Shown here: in pieces, positions 16,777 to 24,422 of the stretch | How the letters are laid out: every line of letters begins with the position of its first letter | Position numbering within the stretch: the first letter of the stretch is position 1 | DNA from: Nocardioides kongjuensis | Lineage (GTDB): Bacteria; Actinomycetota; Actinomycetes; Propionibacteriales; Nocardioidaceae | Direction: 5' to 3' | Length of the DNA: 64,000 nucleotides | NCBI RefSeq assembly: GCF_013409625.1 | Contig: NZ_JACCBF010000001.1 | Coordinates: forward strand, 2,173,001-2,237,000 | Translations under genes and position numbers: made by a program | Notes under the pieces: model-generated | Database searches by the model: none | What the model was told of the DNA's origin: nothing | The model's input: only the letters and a program-made list of their open reading frames with translations

Positions 16777-18255
16777 TCAGTCCGCCCAGGCGATCGGCCC
16801 GGACGTCCCCAGATAGATGCTCTTCTGCCGCTGGTACGCACGGATCGCGCCCAGCCCCTTCTCACGGGTCGACCCGCTGTCCTTCATCCCGCCGAACGGG
16901 GTCGCGATCGACAGCTGCTTGTAGGTGTTGACCCAGACCGTGCCGGCGTCGATCGCCCGGGCGATGCGCCACGCACGGGCGAAGTCCCGCGTCCAGATCC
17001 CGCACGCGAGCCCGTAGGACGTGTCGTTCGCCGCCTCCACCAGCTCCTCCTCGTCACGCCAGCGCAGCGCGACGAGGACGGGACCGAAGATCTCCTCGCG
17101 CACGATCGAGGCGTCGGCCCGGAGCCCGTCGATCACGGTGGGCCGCAGGTAGCTGCCGGCCGCGAGCGCGGGGTCGGTGGGCCGCGCCCCGCCGGCCCTC
17201 AGGGTGCCGCCGGCAGCGAGGCCGTCGGCGATGAAGCGCTCGACGGCGTCGCGGTGGGAGGCGGTGATGAGCGGCCCGAGCTGGGTGCCCTCGGCACGTG
17301 GGTGCCCGACCCGCAGCGCGTCGGCGCGCTCGGCGACGCGCGCCACGACCTCGTCGTAGACGCTGTCGTGCACGAACAGGCGCGAGCCCGCGATGCACGA
17401 CTGCCCCTGGGAGCTGAAGATCCCGTAGAGGATGCCGTTGACGGCGACGTCGAGGTCGGCGTCCGGGAGCACGATGGTGGGCGACTTCCCGCCGAGCTCG
17501 AGCGAGGTCGTCTTGAGCAGCCGCGCCGCCGTGGCCGCGAGCTCGCGTCCGGTGTCGGTGCCGCCGGTGAACGAGAGGTGGCCGATGCCGGGGTGCTCGA
17601 CGATCGCCTGTCCGACCGTCCGGCCGGGGCCGGGCAGCACGCTCACCAGGCCCTCCGGGATGCCGGCCTCGAGCAGCAGTGCGCCGAGCTCGAGGGCCAG
17701 CAGCGGCGTCCACGCCGCCGGCTTGAGGACGACGGCGTTGCCGGCGGCGAGCGCAGGCGCGACCTTCTGGGCATCGGAGGCGATCGGGCTGTTCCACGGC
17801 GTGATCGCACCGACCACGCCGATCGGCTCGTGCACGGAGAAGCTCAGGTAGTCGCCACGCGACGGCGGGATGGAGCCCTCCTGGGTCTCGAGCAGCGCCG
17901 CGACGTAGCGGAAGGTGCCTGCTGCGCTGGCCACCAGTGCGCGGGTCTCGGCGAGCGGCTTGCCGTTGTCGCGGCTCTGCAGCAGCGCGAGCTCCTCGCT
18001 GCGGTCCTCGATCAGCTCGGCGGTGCGGGCCAGGTAGCGGGCGCGCTGGTGCGGCAGCATCGTGCGCCACGCGGCGGCCGAGCGCGCGGCCTCGCCGCGG
18101 CGCACTGCGCGATCGACGTCAGCGGGCACGGCGCCGGCCAGGGTCGCGACGGTGGTGCCGTCGGCCGGGTCCGTGGCGACGATCTCGGCGCCGGAGCCCT
18201 CGACCCACTCGCCGCCGACGAGGATCCGCCCCTCCGGGGCGAGACGCTCACTCAT
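16777..18255 (-). CDS. NAD(P)-dependent aldehyde dehydrogenase
   Basis: A 492-residue ALDH. The catalytic Glu lies in SLELGGKSP and the Cys in SQGQSCIAGSR. The cofactor-binding TPWNSP and GNAVVLKPA segments and the C-terminal PFGGMKDSGSTREKG are typical of the betaine/hydroxymuconic semialdehyde/salicylaldehyde dehydrogenase group. It overlaps the ThDP enzyme stop by 4 nt (ATGA). In this operon it most likely oxidises an aldehyde released by the ThDP decarboxylase or by ring cleavage. Substrate not determinable from sequence. Confidence 0.9.
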   Translation of the reverse strand: MSERLAPEGRILVGGEWVEGSGAEIVATDPADGTTVATLAGAVPADVDRAVRRGEAARSAAAWRTMLPHQRARYLARTAELIEDRSEELALLQSRDNGKPLAETRALVASAAGTFRYVAALLETQEGSIPPSRGDYLSFSVHEPIGVVGAITPWNSPIASDAQKVAPALAAGNAVVLKPAAWTPLLALELGALLLEAGIPEGLVSVLPGPGRTVGQAIVEHPGIGHLSFTGGTDTGRELAATAARLLKTTSLELGGKSPTIVLPDADLDVAVNGILYGIFSSQGQSCIAGSRLFVHDSVYDEVVARVAERADALRVGHPRAEGTQLGPLITASHRDAVERFIADGLAAGGTLRAGGARPTDPALAAGSYLRPTVIDGLRADASIVREEIFGPVLVALRWRDEEELVEAANDTSYGLACGIWTRDFARAWRIARAIDAGTVWVNTYKQLSIATPFGGMKDSGSTREKGLGAIRAYQRQKSIYLGTSGPIAWAD

Positions 18256-19907
18256 GCCGGTGCTCCCGGGACGTGGACGGGCGGGGTGAACGGGCGCGGC
18301 ATCGGTGGGTACGCCGCCAGGTCGACCTCGACGACGACCGGACCGCCGAGCGCGACCGCCTGCTCGAGCGTGGCCGTGACCGCCCCGGGCTCGGCGATGC
18401 GCAGGTGGGCCAGGCCCATCGAGCGGCACAGCGTGGAGTAGTCGGGGGTGAGCAGGTCGACCCCGGAGCGCCGGTTGCCCAGGGACTCCTGCATGTTGCG
18501 CAGCACGCCGTAGCCGCCGTCGTTGAAGACCACGAGCACCAGCCACGGCGCCTCCTGGGCCATCGTGGTGAGCTCGCCGAGGTGGACGGCCAGGCCGCCG
18601 TCGCCGACGATCCCGACGCTCGGCCGGCCGGGCCGGGCGATCGCGGCGCCGATGGCCATGCCGAGGCCCTGGCCGATGCCGCCGCCGCGGGGGAAGACGT
18701 TGCTGCGGGGATCGTGCATCTCGAGCAGCCGGTTGCCCCACGAGCTGGACGCGATGGTGACGTCTCGGGCGACGACGGCGTCGCGCGGCAGCACCTTGCG
18801 CAGGGCGTCGGCGAACGCAGCGTGCTCCCCCAGCCCGGCGCGCTGCGACTCGCGGACCGCGGCCCGGGTGACCCGGACCCGCTCGGCCCAGGCAGCACGC
18901 GGTTCGGAGCCGGCCGCGACCAGGGCGTCGACGACCGCCTCGAGGAAGGCCGTCGCGTCGGCGACGACACCCACGCTCGCCGGGTAGACCCGGCCGATGG
19001 CGTCGCGGTCGAGGTCGACCTGCACGTGGTTGGTGGGGACGACGAGACCGTAGTCGCCGGTCTCGTTGGACCGGAAGTGGGTGCCGATGCTCAGCAGCAG
19101 GTCGGCGTCCCCGAGCAGGCTGCGACCGGCCGGCGTCGTCGCATAGTTGCCGACGCACAGCTCGTGGTCCTCGGGGACCGCGCCGCGACCGGAGTTGCTG
19201 GTGAACAGCGCGGCACCGGTCAGCTCGACGAGTCGCCGCAGCGCGCCACCGGCACGGGACACTCCCCCGCCCGCCCAGACCGCCGGACGCTCGCTGGCCC
19301 GCAGCAGGCTCACCACCTCGGCCACCCGGACCGGGTCCACCGGGGCGAGCGCCGCACGGCTCGCCTGGGCCGGGAGGTCCGCCGGGACGGCGTACTGCAG
19401 GTCGATCGGCCACTCGACGCTCACCGGACCGCCGGGCGCGGCCAGCGCGTGCTCGACCGCCTCCTGCAGCAGCACCCCGGCCGACGCGACGTCGGGCACC
19501 GTGACGGCGTGCTTCGAGACGGCCGTCAGCATGCCGAGCTGGTCCTTGGTCTCGTGGATGAAGCCGCGGCCCGAGCCGAGGTAGGGCGTGTCCACCTGGC
19601 CGGTCACGTGGAGCACCGAGGTGCCGGCGCTGAGCGACTCGACGAGCGAGCCCGCCGCGTTGCCGGCGCCGGTGCCCGTGCTGGTCAGCGCGCAGCCCAG
19701 CCCCCCGCGGGCGCGGGCATAGCCGTCGGCCGCGTTGACCGCGGTCGCCTCGTGCCGCACCGGCACGAACCGGAGGTCGCGGTCCACGGCCTCCACCAGG
19801 GGGAGGTTGTGGACGCTGACGATGCCGAAGACGGTGTCGACGTCGTGGCGGCGCAGCAGGTCGACGAGCAGGTCGCCGCCGGTGCGGCCCGGTGCCGGGC
19901 TGGTCAT
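18252..19907 (-). CDS. Thiamine-diphosphate-dependent enzyme (benzoylformate decarboxylase/acetolactate synthase family)
   Basis: A 551-residue three-domain ThDP enzyme. The N-terminal pyrimidine-binding domain has the catalytic Glu in RHEATAVNAADGYAR. The central domain shows RPAVWAGGG. The C-terminal domain has the GDG...N motif, GDGGLAVHLGELTT through FNDGGYGVL, for Mg-ThDP binding. It acts on 2-keto acids by decarboxylation or carboligation. Absence of the ALS regulatory subunit and its position between an SDR and an ALDH argue for catabolic 2-oxoacid decarboxylation feeding the ALDH. A 28-nt gap separates it from the upstream SDR. Confidence 0.85.
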   Translation of the reverse strand: MTSPAPGRTGGDLLVDLLRRHDVDTVFGIVSVHNLPLVEAVDRDLRFVPVRHEATAVNAADGYARARGGLGCALTSTGTGAGNAAGSLVESLSAGTSVLHVTGQVDTPYLGSGRGFIHETKDQLGMLTAVSKHAVTVPDVASAGVLLQEAVEHALAAPGGPVSVEWPIDLQYAVPADLPAQASRAALAPVDPVRVAEVVSLLRASERPAVWAGGGVSRAGGALRRLVELTGAALFTSNSGRGAVPEDHELCVGNYATTPAGRSLLGDADLLLSIGTHFRSNETGDYGLVVPTNHVQVDLDRDAIGRVYPASVGVVADATAFLEAVVDALVAAGSEPRAAWAERVRVTRAAVRESQRAGLGEHAAFADALRKVLPRDAVVARDVTIASSSWGNRLLEMHDPRSNVFPRGGGIGQGLGMAIGAAIARPGRPSVGIVGDGGLAVHLGELTTMAQEAPWLVLVVFNDGGYGVLRNMQESLGNRRSGVDLLTPDYSTLCRSMGLAHLRIAEPGAVTATLEQAVALGGPVVVEVDLAAYPPMPRPFTPPVHVPGAPA

Positions 19908-19935
19908 GGGTGCTCCTCGGGAGGGGTGGAAGGGG

Positions 19936-20721
19936 TCAGAACAGGCCGCGGGACACGCCGCCGCAGACGTCGAGCGCCGCCCCGGTGACGTACGACGAGC
20001 GCGGGGACAGCAGGAAGGCGATGGCTGAGGCGACCTCCTCGGCGCGGCCGAAGCGGCCGAGTGCGATGCCGCGGTCGGCGGCGATCTCCCGCTCCCACGT
20101 GGCGTAGTCGCGGGTGTCGCCCGAGCCGTCGTACCGGCGGCGCCACTGGCCGGTGTCGACGAGGCCGAGGCAGACCGAGTTCACCCGGACGCCGCGGGCG
20201 GCGTACTCGACCGACATGGACTTGGTCAGGTTGAGCAGCCCGGCGCGGGCCGCGGACGTCGTGACGAGCCGCGGCTCGGGCTGCTTGGCCAGCACCGCGT
20301 TGACGTTGACGACCGAGGCCACCGGCGACTTCTCCAGCCAGGGCAGCGCCTCGCCGAGCACGTTGAGCACGCTGCTGAACTTGAGGTCGAGCTCGTCGAG
20401 GAAGTCGGCGGCACGGACGTCGGCGAGCCCCGCCATCCGGGACTGACCGGCGTTGTTGACCACGCCGTCGACGCCGCCGAAGGCCTCGCCCGCCGCGGCG
20501 ACCAACGCCGCCACGGCGTCGGCGTCCCGCACGTCGCAGACCTGCGCCACCAGGTTCCCGGGGTCCCCGAGCGACGCGACCAGCGCGTCGAGCGCCTCGG
20601 CCCGGCGCCCGCACGTCACGACGCGCGCCCCCTCGGCCAGCAGCAGCGCGACGGTGGCGAGACCCACCCCCGAGCTGCCGCCGGTGACGAGGTAGGTGCG
20701 GTCACGCAGCTCCAGGTCCAC
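19936..20721 (-). CDS. SDR-family protein with altered catalytic residues
   Basis: A 261-residue SDR (GTG start at 20721) with an intact cofactor motif TGGSSGVG and NNAG. The catalytic YxxxK is not present: the aligned segment reads TSAAR (T155 and R159), and the usual catalytic Ser position is Asn/Ala (N141, A142). The C-terminal GLVDTGQWRRRY and SSYVTGAALDVCGG are those of a recognisable subgroup that I associate with ThDP-enzyme clusters. It may be non-classical in mechanism, or bind cofactor without classical reduction. It starts 3 nt after the cupin stop. Confidence 0.8.
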   Translation of the reverse strand: MDLELRDRTYLVTGGSSGVGLATVALLLAEGARVVTCGRRAEALDALVASLGDPGNLVAQVCDVRDADAVAALVAAAGEAFGGVDGVVNNAGQSRMAGLADVRAADFLDELDLKFSSVLNVLGEALPWLEKSPVASVVNVNAVLAKQPEPRLVTTSAARAGLLNLTKSMSVEYAARGVRVNSVCLGLVDTGQWRRRYDGSGDTRDYATWEREIAADRGIALGRFGRAEEVASAIAFLLSPRSSYVTGAALDVCGGVSRGLF

Positions 20722-20724
20722 GGG

Positions 20725-21234
20725 TCAGTCCCGGGTGACGCCGTGCATGGCCGACGTCTCGGGGTACGTCGGCACCTGCGGCTTCTGGGCGCCGATGATC
20801 ACGCAGAAGAGCGCGTCGGTCTCGCCGTTGTTCTTCAGGCTGCGCGGCACGCCGGCCGGCACGACGATCATGTCGCGGTAGCCCAGGGTGCGCTTGACGA
20901 CCTGGCCGTCGCGGTGGATGCCGACCTCGACCTCGCCCTCGAGGACGAAGAAGGCCTCCTCGGCGTCGTGGTGGGTGTGCTCGGGGCCCTCGGCGCCCGG
21001 GGGCAGCAGCATGTTGGAGAAGGTGAAGCCGCGCGAGGCGATGGTGCGGCGGTCGTTCTCGTGGTTGCCGGTCGCGCCGGAGCCGACGTAGCGGATCTGG
21101 GCGCGCTTGAACTGGTCGCCGGCCTTGGCCTGGAAGCCGAGGGTGTCCCAGTCCTCGTGGCGCGTGGCCCGGGTGAGGATGAGCGAGTCGGTGAACTCGG
21201 CGAGGTCGGCGGCGGTGTCGTACTGCAGGGTCAT
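20725..21234 (-). CDS. Small cupin-domain protein
   Basis: A 169-residue single-domain cupin. Motif 1 includes GPEHTHHDAEEAFFVLEGE with two His and a Glu suited to metal binding. Motif 2 is GYRDMIVVPAGVPRSLKN; its usual His is replaced by Arg-Ser, so metal binding may be incomplete. Such proteins act as dioxygenases, isomerases or binding proteins; here it belongs to the ring-cleavage-type operon and its reaction is unknown. Start ATG 21234 overlaps the upstream hydrolase stop (ATGA). Confidence 0.75.
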   Translation of the reverse strand: MTLQYDTAADLAEFTDSLILTRATRHEDWDTLGFQAKAGDQFKRAQIRYVGSGATGNHENDRRTIASRGFTFSNMLLPPGAEGPEHTHHDAEEAFFVLEGEVEVGIHRDGQVVKRTLGYRDMIVVPAGVPRSLKNNGETDALFCVIIGAQKPQVPTYPETSAMHGVTRD

Positions 21235-22046
21235 GGGATCTTCCTTTCGTGGAGGTCGGTCGCGGGCTGCGCCGCGGCCAGGAGGTCGGCGGCGCGGGTG
21301 AAGCCGCGCAGCCAGGCGTTGACCAGGGCGGGACGCTCCTGGTTGGCGAGGTGGCCGGCGCCCGGGACGAGGACGAGCGCGGACCCGGGGACCCGTGCCG
21401 CGATCTCGCGGGCCCGGTCCGGTCCGGTCACCCGGTCCTCGGCACCGGCCATCACCAGCGTGGGTGCGGTGATCCGGGCCAGGTCAGCGGAGAGGTCGGC
21501 CGCGGCCATCACCTCGGCGGCGCAGGCGTAGCCGGGTGGGCGTACGGCGGCCGCCATCGTGGCGACGACGTGCTCGACGAGCGCGGGATCGGCGTCCGGC
21601 GCCAGCAACCGCGGTCCGCGCCGGCGGGCGAAGTCGGTGGCACCGAGCCGGAGCAGCTCGCCGGACCGCTCGCGCATCTGTGCCGCGCGCACCGGATCGA
21701 CACCCGAGCCGAGGCTGGCGCCGATGACGGTGAGGCTGCGGACCAGCGCGGGCCGGGCCGCCGCGGTGCGCAGCGCGAGCACGCCTCCCCAGGAGACGCC
21801 GACCAGGTGGACCGGCTCGTCGCCGAACCGGTCGTGGGCCAGGGCGGCCACCCGGTCGACGTACGCGTCGAGGTCGAGGGCCTGCTCGGGGTCGGCGGAC
21901 GCGGCGTAGCCGGGAGCGTCCCAGGCCACCATCCGCAGCTCGTCGGCCAGCTCGGAGAGCTGGTGCCCGAAGGCGAGCGACGACGACCCGATGCCGTGCA
22001 GCAGGAGCGTCGGCGCGCCGGCGCCGGCCTCGCGGAAGGCCAGCAC
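21231..22046 (-). CDS. Alpha/beta hydrolase, meta-cleavage hydrolase-like
   Basis: A 271-residue alpha/beta hydrolase with oxyanion motif LLHGIGSSS, nucleophile Ser in GVSWGG, acid in AGAEDRVTG and His in GAGHLANQE. Length and motifs fit C-C bond hydrolases of meta-cleavage pathways or enol-lactonases. It starts with GTG directly after the TAG stop of the aspartate-dehydrogenase-like gene, with no spacer, implying coupled translation. Being beside an extradiol-type dioxygenase, it may hydrolyse a ring-cleavage product. Confidence 0.82.
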   Translation of the reverse strand: MLAFREAGAGAPTLLLHGIGSSSLAFGHQLSELADELRMVAWDAPGYAASADPEQALDLDAYVDRVAALAHDRFGDEPVHLVGVSWGGVLALRTAAARPALVRSLTVIGASLGSGVDPVRAAQMRERSGELLRLGATDFARRRGPRLLAPDADPALVEHVVATMAAAVRPPGYACAAEVMAAADLSADLARITAPTLVMAGAEDRVTGPDRAREIAARVPGSALVLVPGAGHLANQERPALVNAWLRGFTRAADLLAAAQPATDLHERKIP

Positions 22047-22853
22047 CTAGACCACCCCGCTGGGTCGGCCCACCAGTGCGGCCAGCGAGCGGAGCACGGC
22101 GTGCGGGACGACGCCGCTGGTGCGGGGGTTCTGCGGTGAGGGCAGGTTCTCGATCTCGAAGCGGTAGCGGCCCGCCGCTCCCTCGGCCACGACCCGGTGG
22201 CAGGTCAGCTCGGCAGCCGGGTCGGCGACCAGCCGGACGTCGACCAGGTCGAAGTCCCCGACCACCCAGCCCAGCGTGGCCGCGACGTTGAGCGAGCGCG
22301 GGAACAGCCGGGTCGCCTCGCGGGCGGTGCCGCGGAACACCTCGACCGGCTCGGTCACGACCCGCAGCAGGTCGGCGTCGTGGTCGTCCATCCACGGCTG
22401 CACGAGCGTGGTCGGCAGCTTGGTCGTGGTGACCTCGACCCGGGTCAGCGGCCCCTGGGCGGCGGCCGAGGAGAGGATGTCGAGTCCTCCGATCGCTCCC
22501 GCGGTGAGCAGGAAGCGCCCCGGCCCCGCGGCGCGGACCGCCGCAGCCAGGTCGGGGTCGGCCAGCGCGCCGACCGAGGTGATGAGCAGGTCGATGCCGC
22601 GCTCGAGGATGCCGACCGCGCTCTGCGCGATCACCGCCTGGCCCGCGCACTCGACGACGACGTCGGCCTGGTCCAGCGCGGCCTCCAGGCGCAGCTGCGG
22701 CACGCCGAGGTCACCCACGGGCTGCGGGTCCACCACGGCGACGGGGACCACGTCCGGCACGTCACCGCGCAGCAGCGCGGTGACGACGCTCGCACCGATC
22801 GCGCCGCCACCGATGACGACGGCCCGGATCGGGGTGTCCGCCGTCGTCCTCAT
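22047..22853 (-). CDS. Aspartate dehydrogenase-like NAD(P)-binding protein
   Basis: A 268-residue member of the aspartate dehydrogenase family. The N-terminal Rossmann motif is VIGGGAIG. The conserved GAIGGLD segment, the TTTKLPTTL region, NVAATLGW and the C-terminal ENLPSPQNPRTS are signatures of the family. Classical members oxidise L-aspartate to iminoaspartate for NAD synthesis or aspartate breakdown. No nadA or nadC lies nearby, and the gene is embedded in a degradative operon. Its substrate may therefore be another amino or hydroxy dicarboxylic acid released by the pathway. ATGA overlap with the VOC gene. Confidence 0.8.
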   Translation of the reverse strand: MRTTADTPIRAVVIGGGAIGASVVTALLRGDVPDVVPVAVVDPQPVGDLGVPQLRLEAALDQADVVVECAGQAVIAQSAVGILERGIDLLITSVGALADPDLAAAVRAAGPGRFLLTAGAIGGLDILSSAAAQGPLTRVEVTTTKLPTTLVQPWMDDHDADLLRVVTEPVEVFRGTAREATRLFPRSLNVAATLGWVVGDFDLVDVRLVADPAAELTCHRVVAEGAAGRYRFEIENLPSPQNPRTSGVVPHAVLRSLAALVGRPSGVV

Positions 22854-23773
22854 GACGCCACCACCTCGTCGGCCAGCGCGCCGAGGTCCTCGACGCCGGC
22901 CATGTGCGTGCGCACATCGGTCGACGGCGGGCCCGCGGTCCCCCACAGGTCGGACAGCTCCGGGACGCGCCGCCACACGCGGCACAGCCACTGGTCCTCG
23001 ACGACCTGCGCGACGTCGGAGGTGTACTCGCACACCAGACCGGCCGGGTCGGCGAAGTAGGAGAAGGTGTTGTTGCCCGGGCCGTGACGCCCCGGGCCCC
23101 ACAGCGGGGTGATGCCGTGGTGCTTGAGCGAGCCGATGCCCCGCATGAAGTGGTCCATCGAGACCATCTCGTAGGCGACGTGGTTGACCGAGGTCCACGC
23201 CGCCTGGTTGAACGCGATGCTGTGGTGGTCGGTGTTGCAGCGCAGGAAGGCCATCTGGTGCTCGGACCAGTCGGAGACGCGCATGCCGAGCACCTGGGTG
23301 TAGAAGGCGACCGCCCGGTCGATGTCGACCGTGTTGAGCACGACGTGCGTGACGCCGATCGGGACGGGCAGGTCGCGGCTGCGCGGCGTCACGGAGTGGA
23401 CGTCGCAGCTGAGCTCGATCCGGCGTCCCTCGGGATCGACCAGGACCAGGCCGTAGCCGGCCCCGGCGTCGTCGAGCGGCCCGGGCTCGCGCAGCAGCGG
23501 GACGCCCTGGGCGACGAGCCGGCGAGCGGCCTCGTCGACCTCGGCCGGCGTACGGACCGCGAAGCTGATCCGGCCCAGCGCGTTGCGCTCGGAGCGGCTG
23601 AGCTGGAGCACGTGGTGGTCGGGGCCGGAGCCGCGCAGCCACGTGTCGTCGGTGTCCTTCTCGACGACCGAGAGGCCCCACACCTCGGAGTAGAAGTCGC
23701 TGCAGGCGGTCACGTCCGGGACACCGAGCTGGACCGACCGCAGGGAGTGCAGTCGCACGACGGGCTGGTTCAT
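22850..23773 (-). CDS. Extradiol-type dioxygenase, two-domain VOC superfamily
   Basis: A 307-residue type I extradiol dioxygenase-like protein made of two vicinal-oxygen-chelate modules. The C-terminal module keeps the iron ligands: His in GVTHVVLN, His in SVNHVAYE and Glu in LVCEYT, with the active-site His region GRHGPGNNTFSYF. Such enzymes cleave catechol-type rings next to the hydroxyl pair. It is the first gene of an eight-gene operon and is divergent from marR. Substrate unknown. The two-domain length is that of BphC and catechol 2,3-dioxygenases. Confidence 0.87.
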   Translation of the reverse strand: MNQPVVRLHSLRSVQLGVPDVTACSDFYSEVWGLSVVEKDTDDTWLRGSGPDHHVLQLSRSERNALGRISFAVRTPAEVDEAARRLVAQGVPLLREPGPLDDAGAGYGLVLVDPEGRRIELSCDVHSVTPRSRDLPVPIGVTHVVLNTVDIDRAVAFYTQVLGMRVSDWSEHQMAFLRCNTDHHSIAFNQAAWTSVNHVAYEMVSMDHFMRGIGSLKHHGITPLWGPGRHGPGNNTFSYFADPAGLVCEYTSDVAQVVEDQWLCRVWRRVPELSDLWGTAGPPSTDVRTHMAGVEDLGALADEVVAS

Positions 23774-23793
23774 GACTCCTCTTTTCCTTAGGG

Positions 23794-23808
23794 CTTAATC
23801 TTTAAGTG
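23794..23808. promoter_or_regulatory. Candidate MarR operator
   Basis: The 101-bp divergent region between the VOC dioxygenase and marR is strikingly AT-rich. It contains CTTAA-TCT-TTAAG (23794-23806), a 5-bp inverted repeat. On the minus strand the 14-mer CACTTAAAGATTAA covers 23808-23795. A 12/14 match (CACTTAAATATTGA) lies at 33494-33507, upstream of the ABC importer operon. Placement and recurrence suggest an operator for the adjacent MarR protein. Confidence 0.5.
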
Positions 23809-23874
23809 TTTACTTACTTACTGTCAAGCATGTTGGGTGGAAGAAGTCGTCGGATCGTGGCTAGCATCCGGCTC

Positions 23875-24411
23875 ATGGCTCCCCAGGACGCTGAGGCAAC
23901 CGCGACGACCGACGCTCTCTCCGACGTCGACCGGTTCGTGCAGCAGTGGCGCGAGCAGCGCCCCGACCTCGACCCGTCCCCGATCGCGCTGTTCGGCCGC
24001 GTGCACCGCGTCTACCTGCGCTACCAGGCGGTCATCGCGAAGTCCTTCGACGACTTCGGCCTCAACCCGGCGTCCTTCGACGTGCTCGCCGCACTGCGCC
24101 GGGCCGGCGAGCCCTACCGGATGTCCGGCACCGAGCTGGCCGCCGAGTCGCTGCTCTCCTCGGCCGGCATCACCTTCCGGCTCGACAAGCTCGAGCAGGC
24201 GGGCCTGATCACCCGGATCCGCGACACCCACGACCGCCGGGTCGTGCACTCGCAGCTCACGCCCGAGGGCCTGGCGCTCATCGACCAGGCGATCGCCACC
24301 CACCTGGCCAACGAGCACCGGTTGCTGGCCGGCGTCGACGCGGCCGACGCCGACCAGCTCGCCGCGCTCCTGCAGCGGCTCGAGGACTCGATCCTCGCCG
24401 CGCAGGAGTAG
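23875..24411 (+). CDS. MarR family transcriptional regulator
   Basis: A 178-residue MarR regulator starting at ATG 23875 (MAPQDAEATA). The winged helix spans about residues 60-130. GTELAAESLLSSAGITFRLDKLEQAGLI is the recognition region (given in part: LLSSAGITFRLDKL), followed by the wing RDTHDRRVVHSQLT. MarR proteins commonly repress catabolic operons until an aromatic ligand or its CoA ester binds. It is divergent from the VOC-led operon and convergent with the last gene of the ABC importer operon, so it sits between the two units it may control. Confidence 0.9.
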   Translation: MAPQDAEATATTDALSDVDRFVQQWREQRPDLDPSPIALFGRVHRVYLRYQAVIAKSFDDFGLNPASFDVLAALRRAGEPYRMSGTELAAESLLSSAGITFRLDKLEQAGLITRIRDTHDRRVVHSQLTPEGLALIDQAIATHLANEHRLLAGVDAADADQLAALLQRLEDSILAAQE

Positions 24412-24422
24412 CGGCGCCGCAG

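Noticed and set aside
15604..18441. A 945-residue plus-strand open frame opposite the hydroxylase, ALDH and ThDP genes.
   Set aside because: Composition is typical of antisense frames in GC-rich DNA, and strong family matches are on the other strand. Many similar long antisense frames in the window were dropped for the same reason.
16777..19413. Apparent fusion of an 878-residue frame joining the ThDP enzyme region to the aldehyde dehydrogenase.
   Set aside because: The N-terminal 386 residues are a shadow of the ThDP gene in another frame; the ALDH begins at ATG 18255, with the usual 4-nt overlap.
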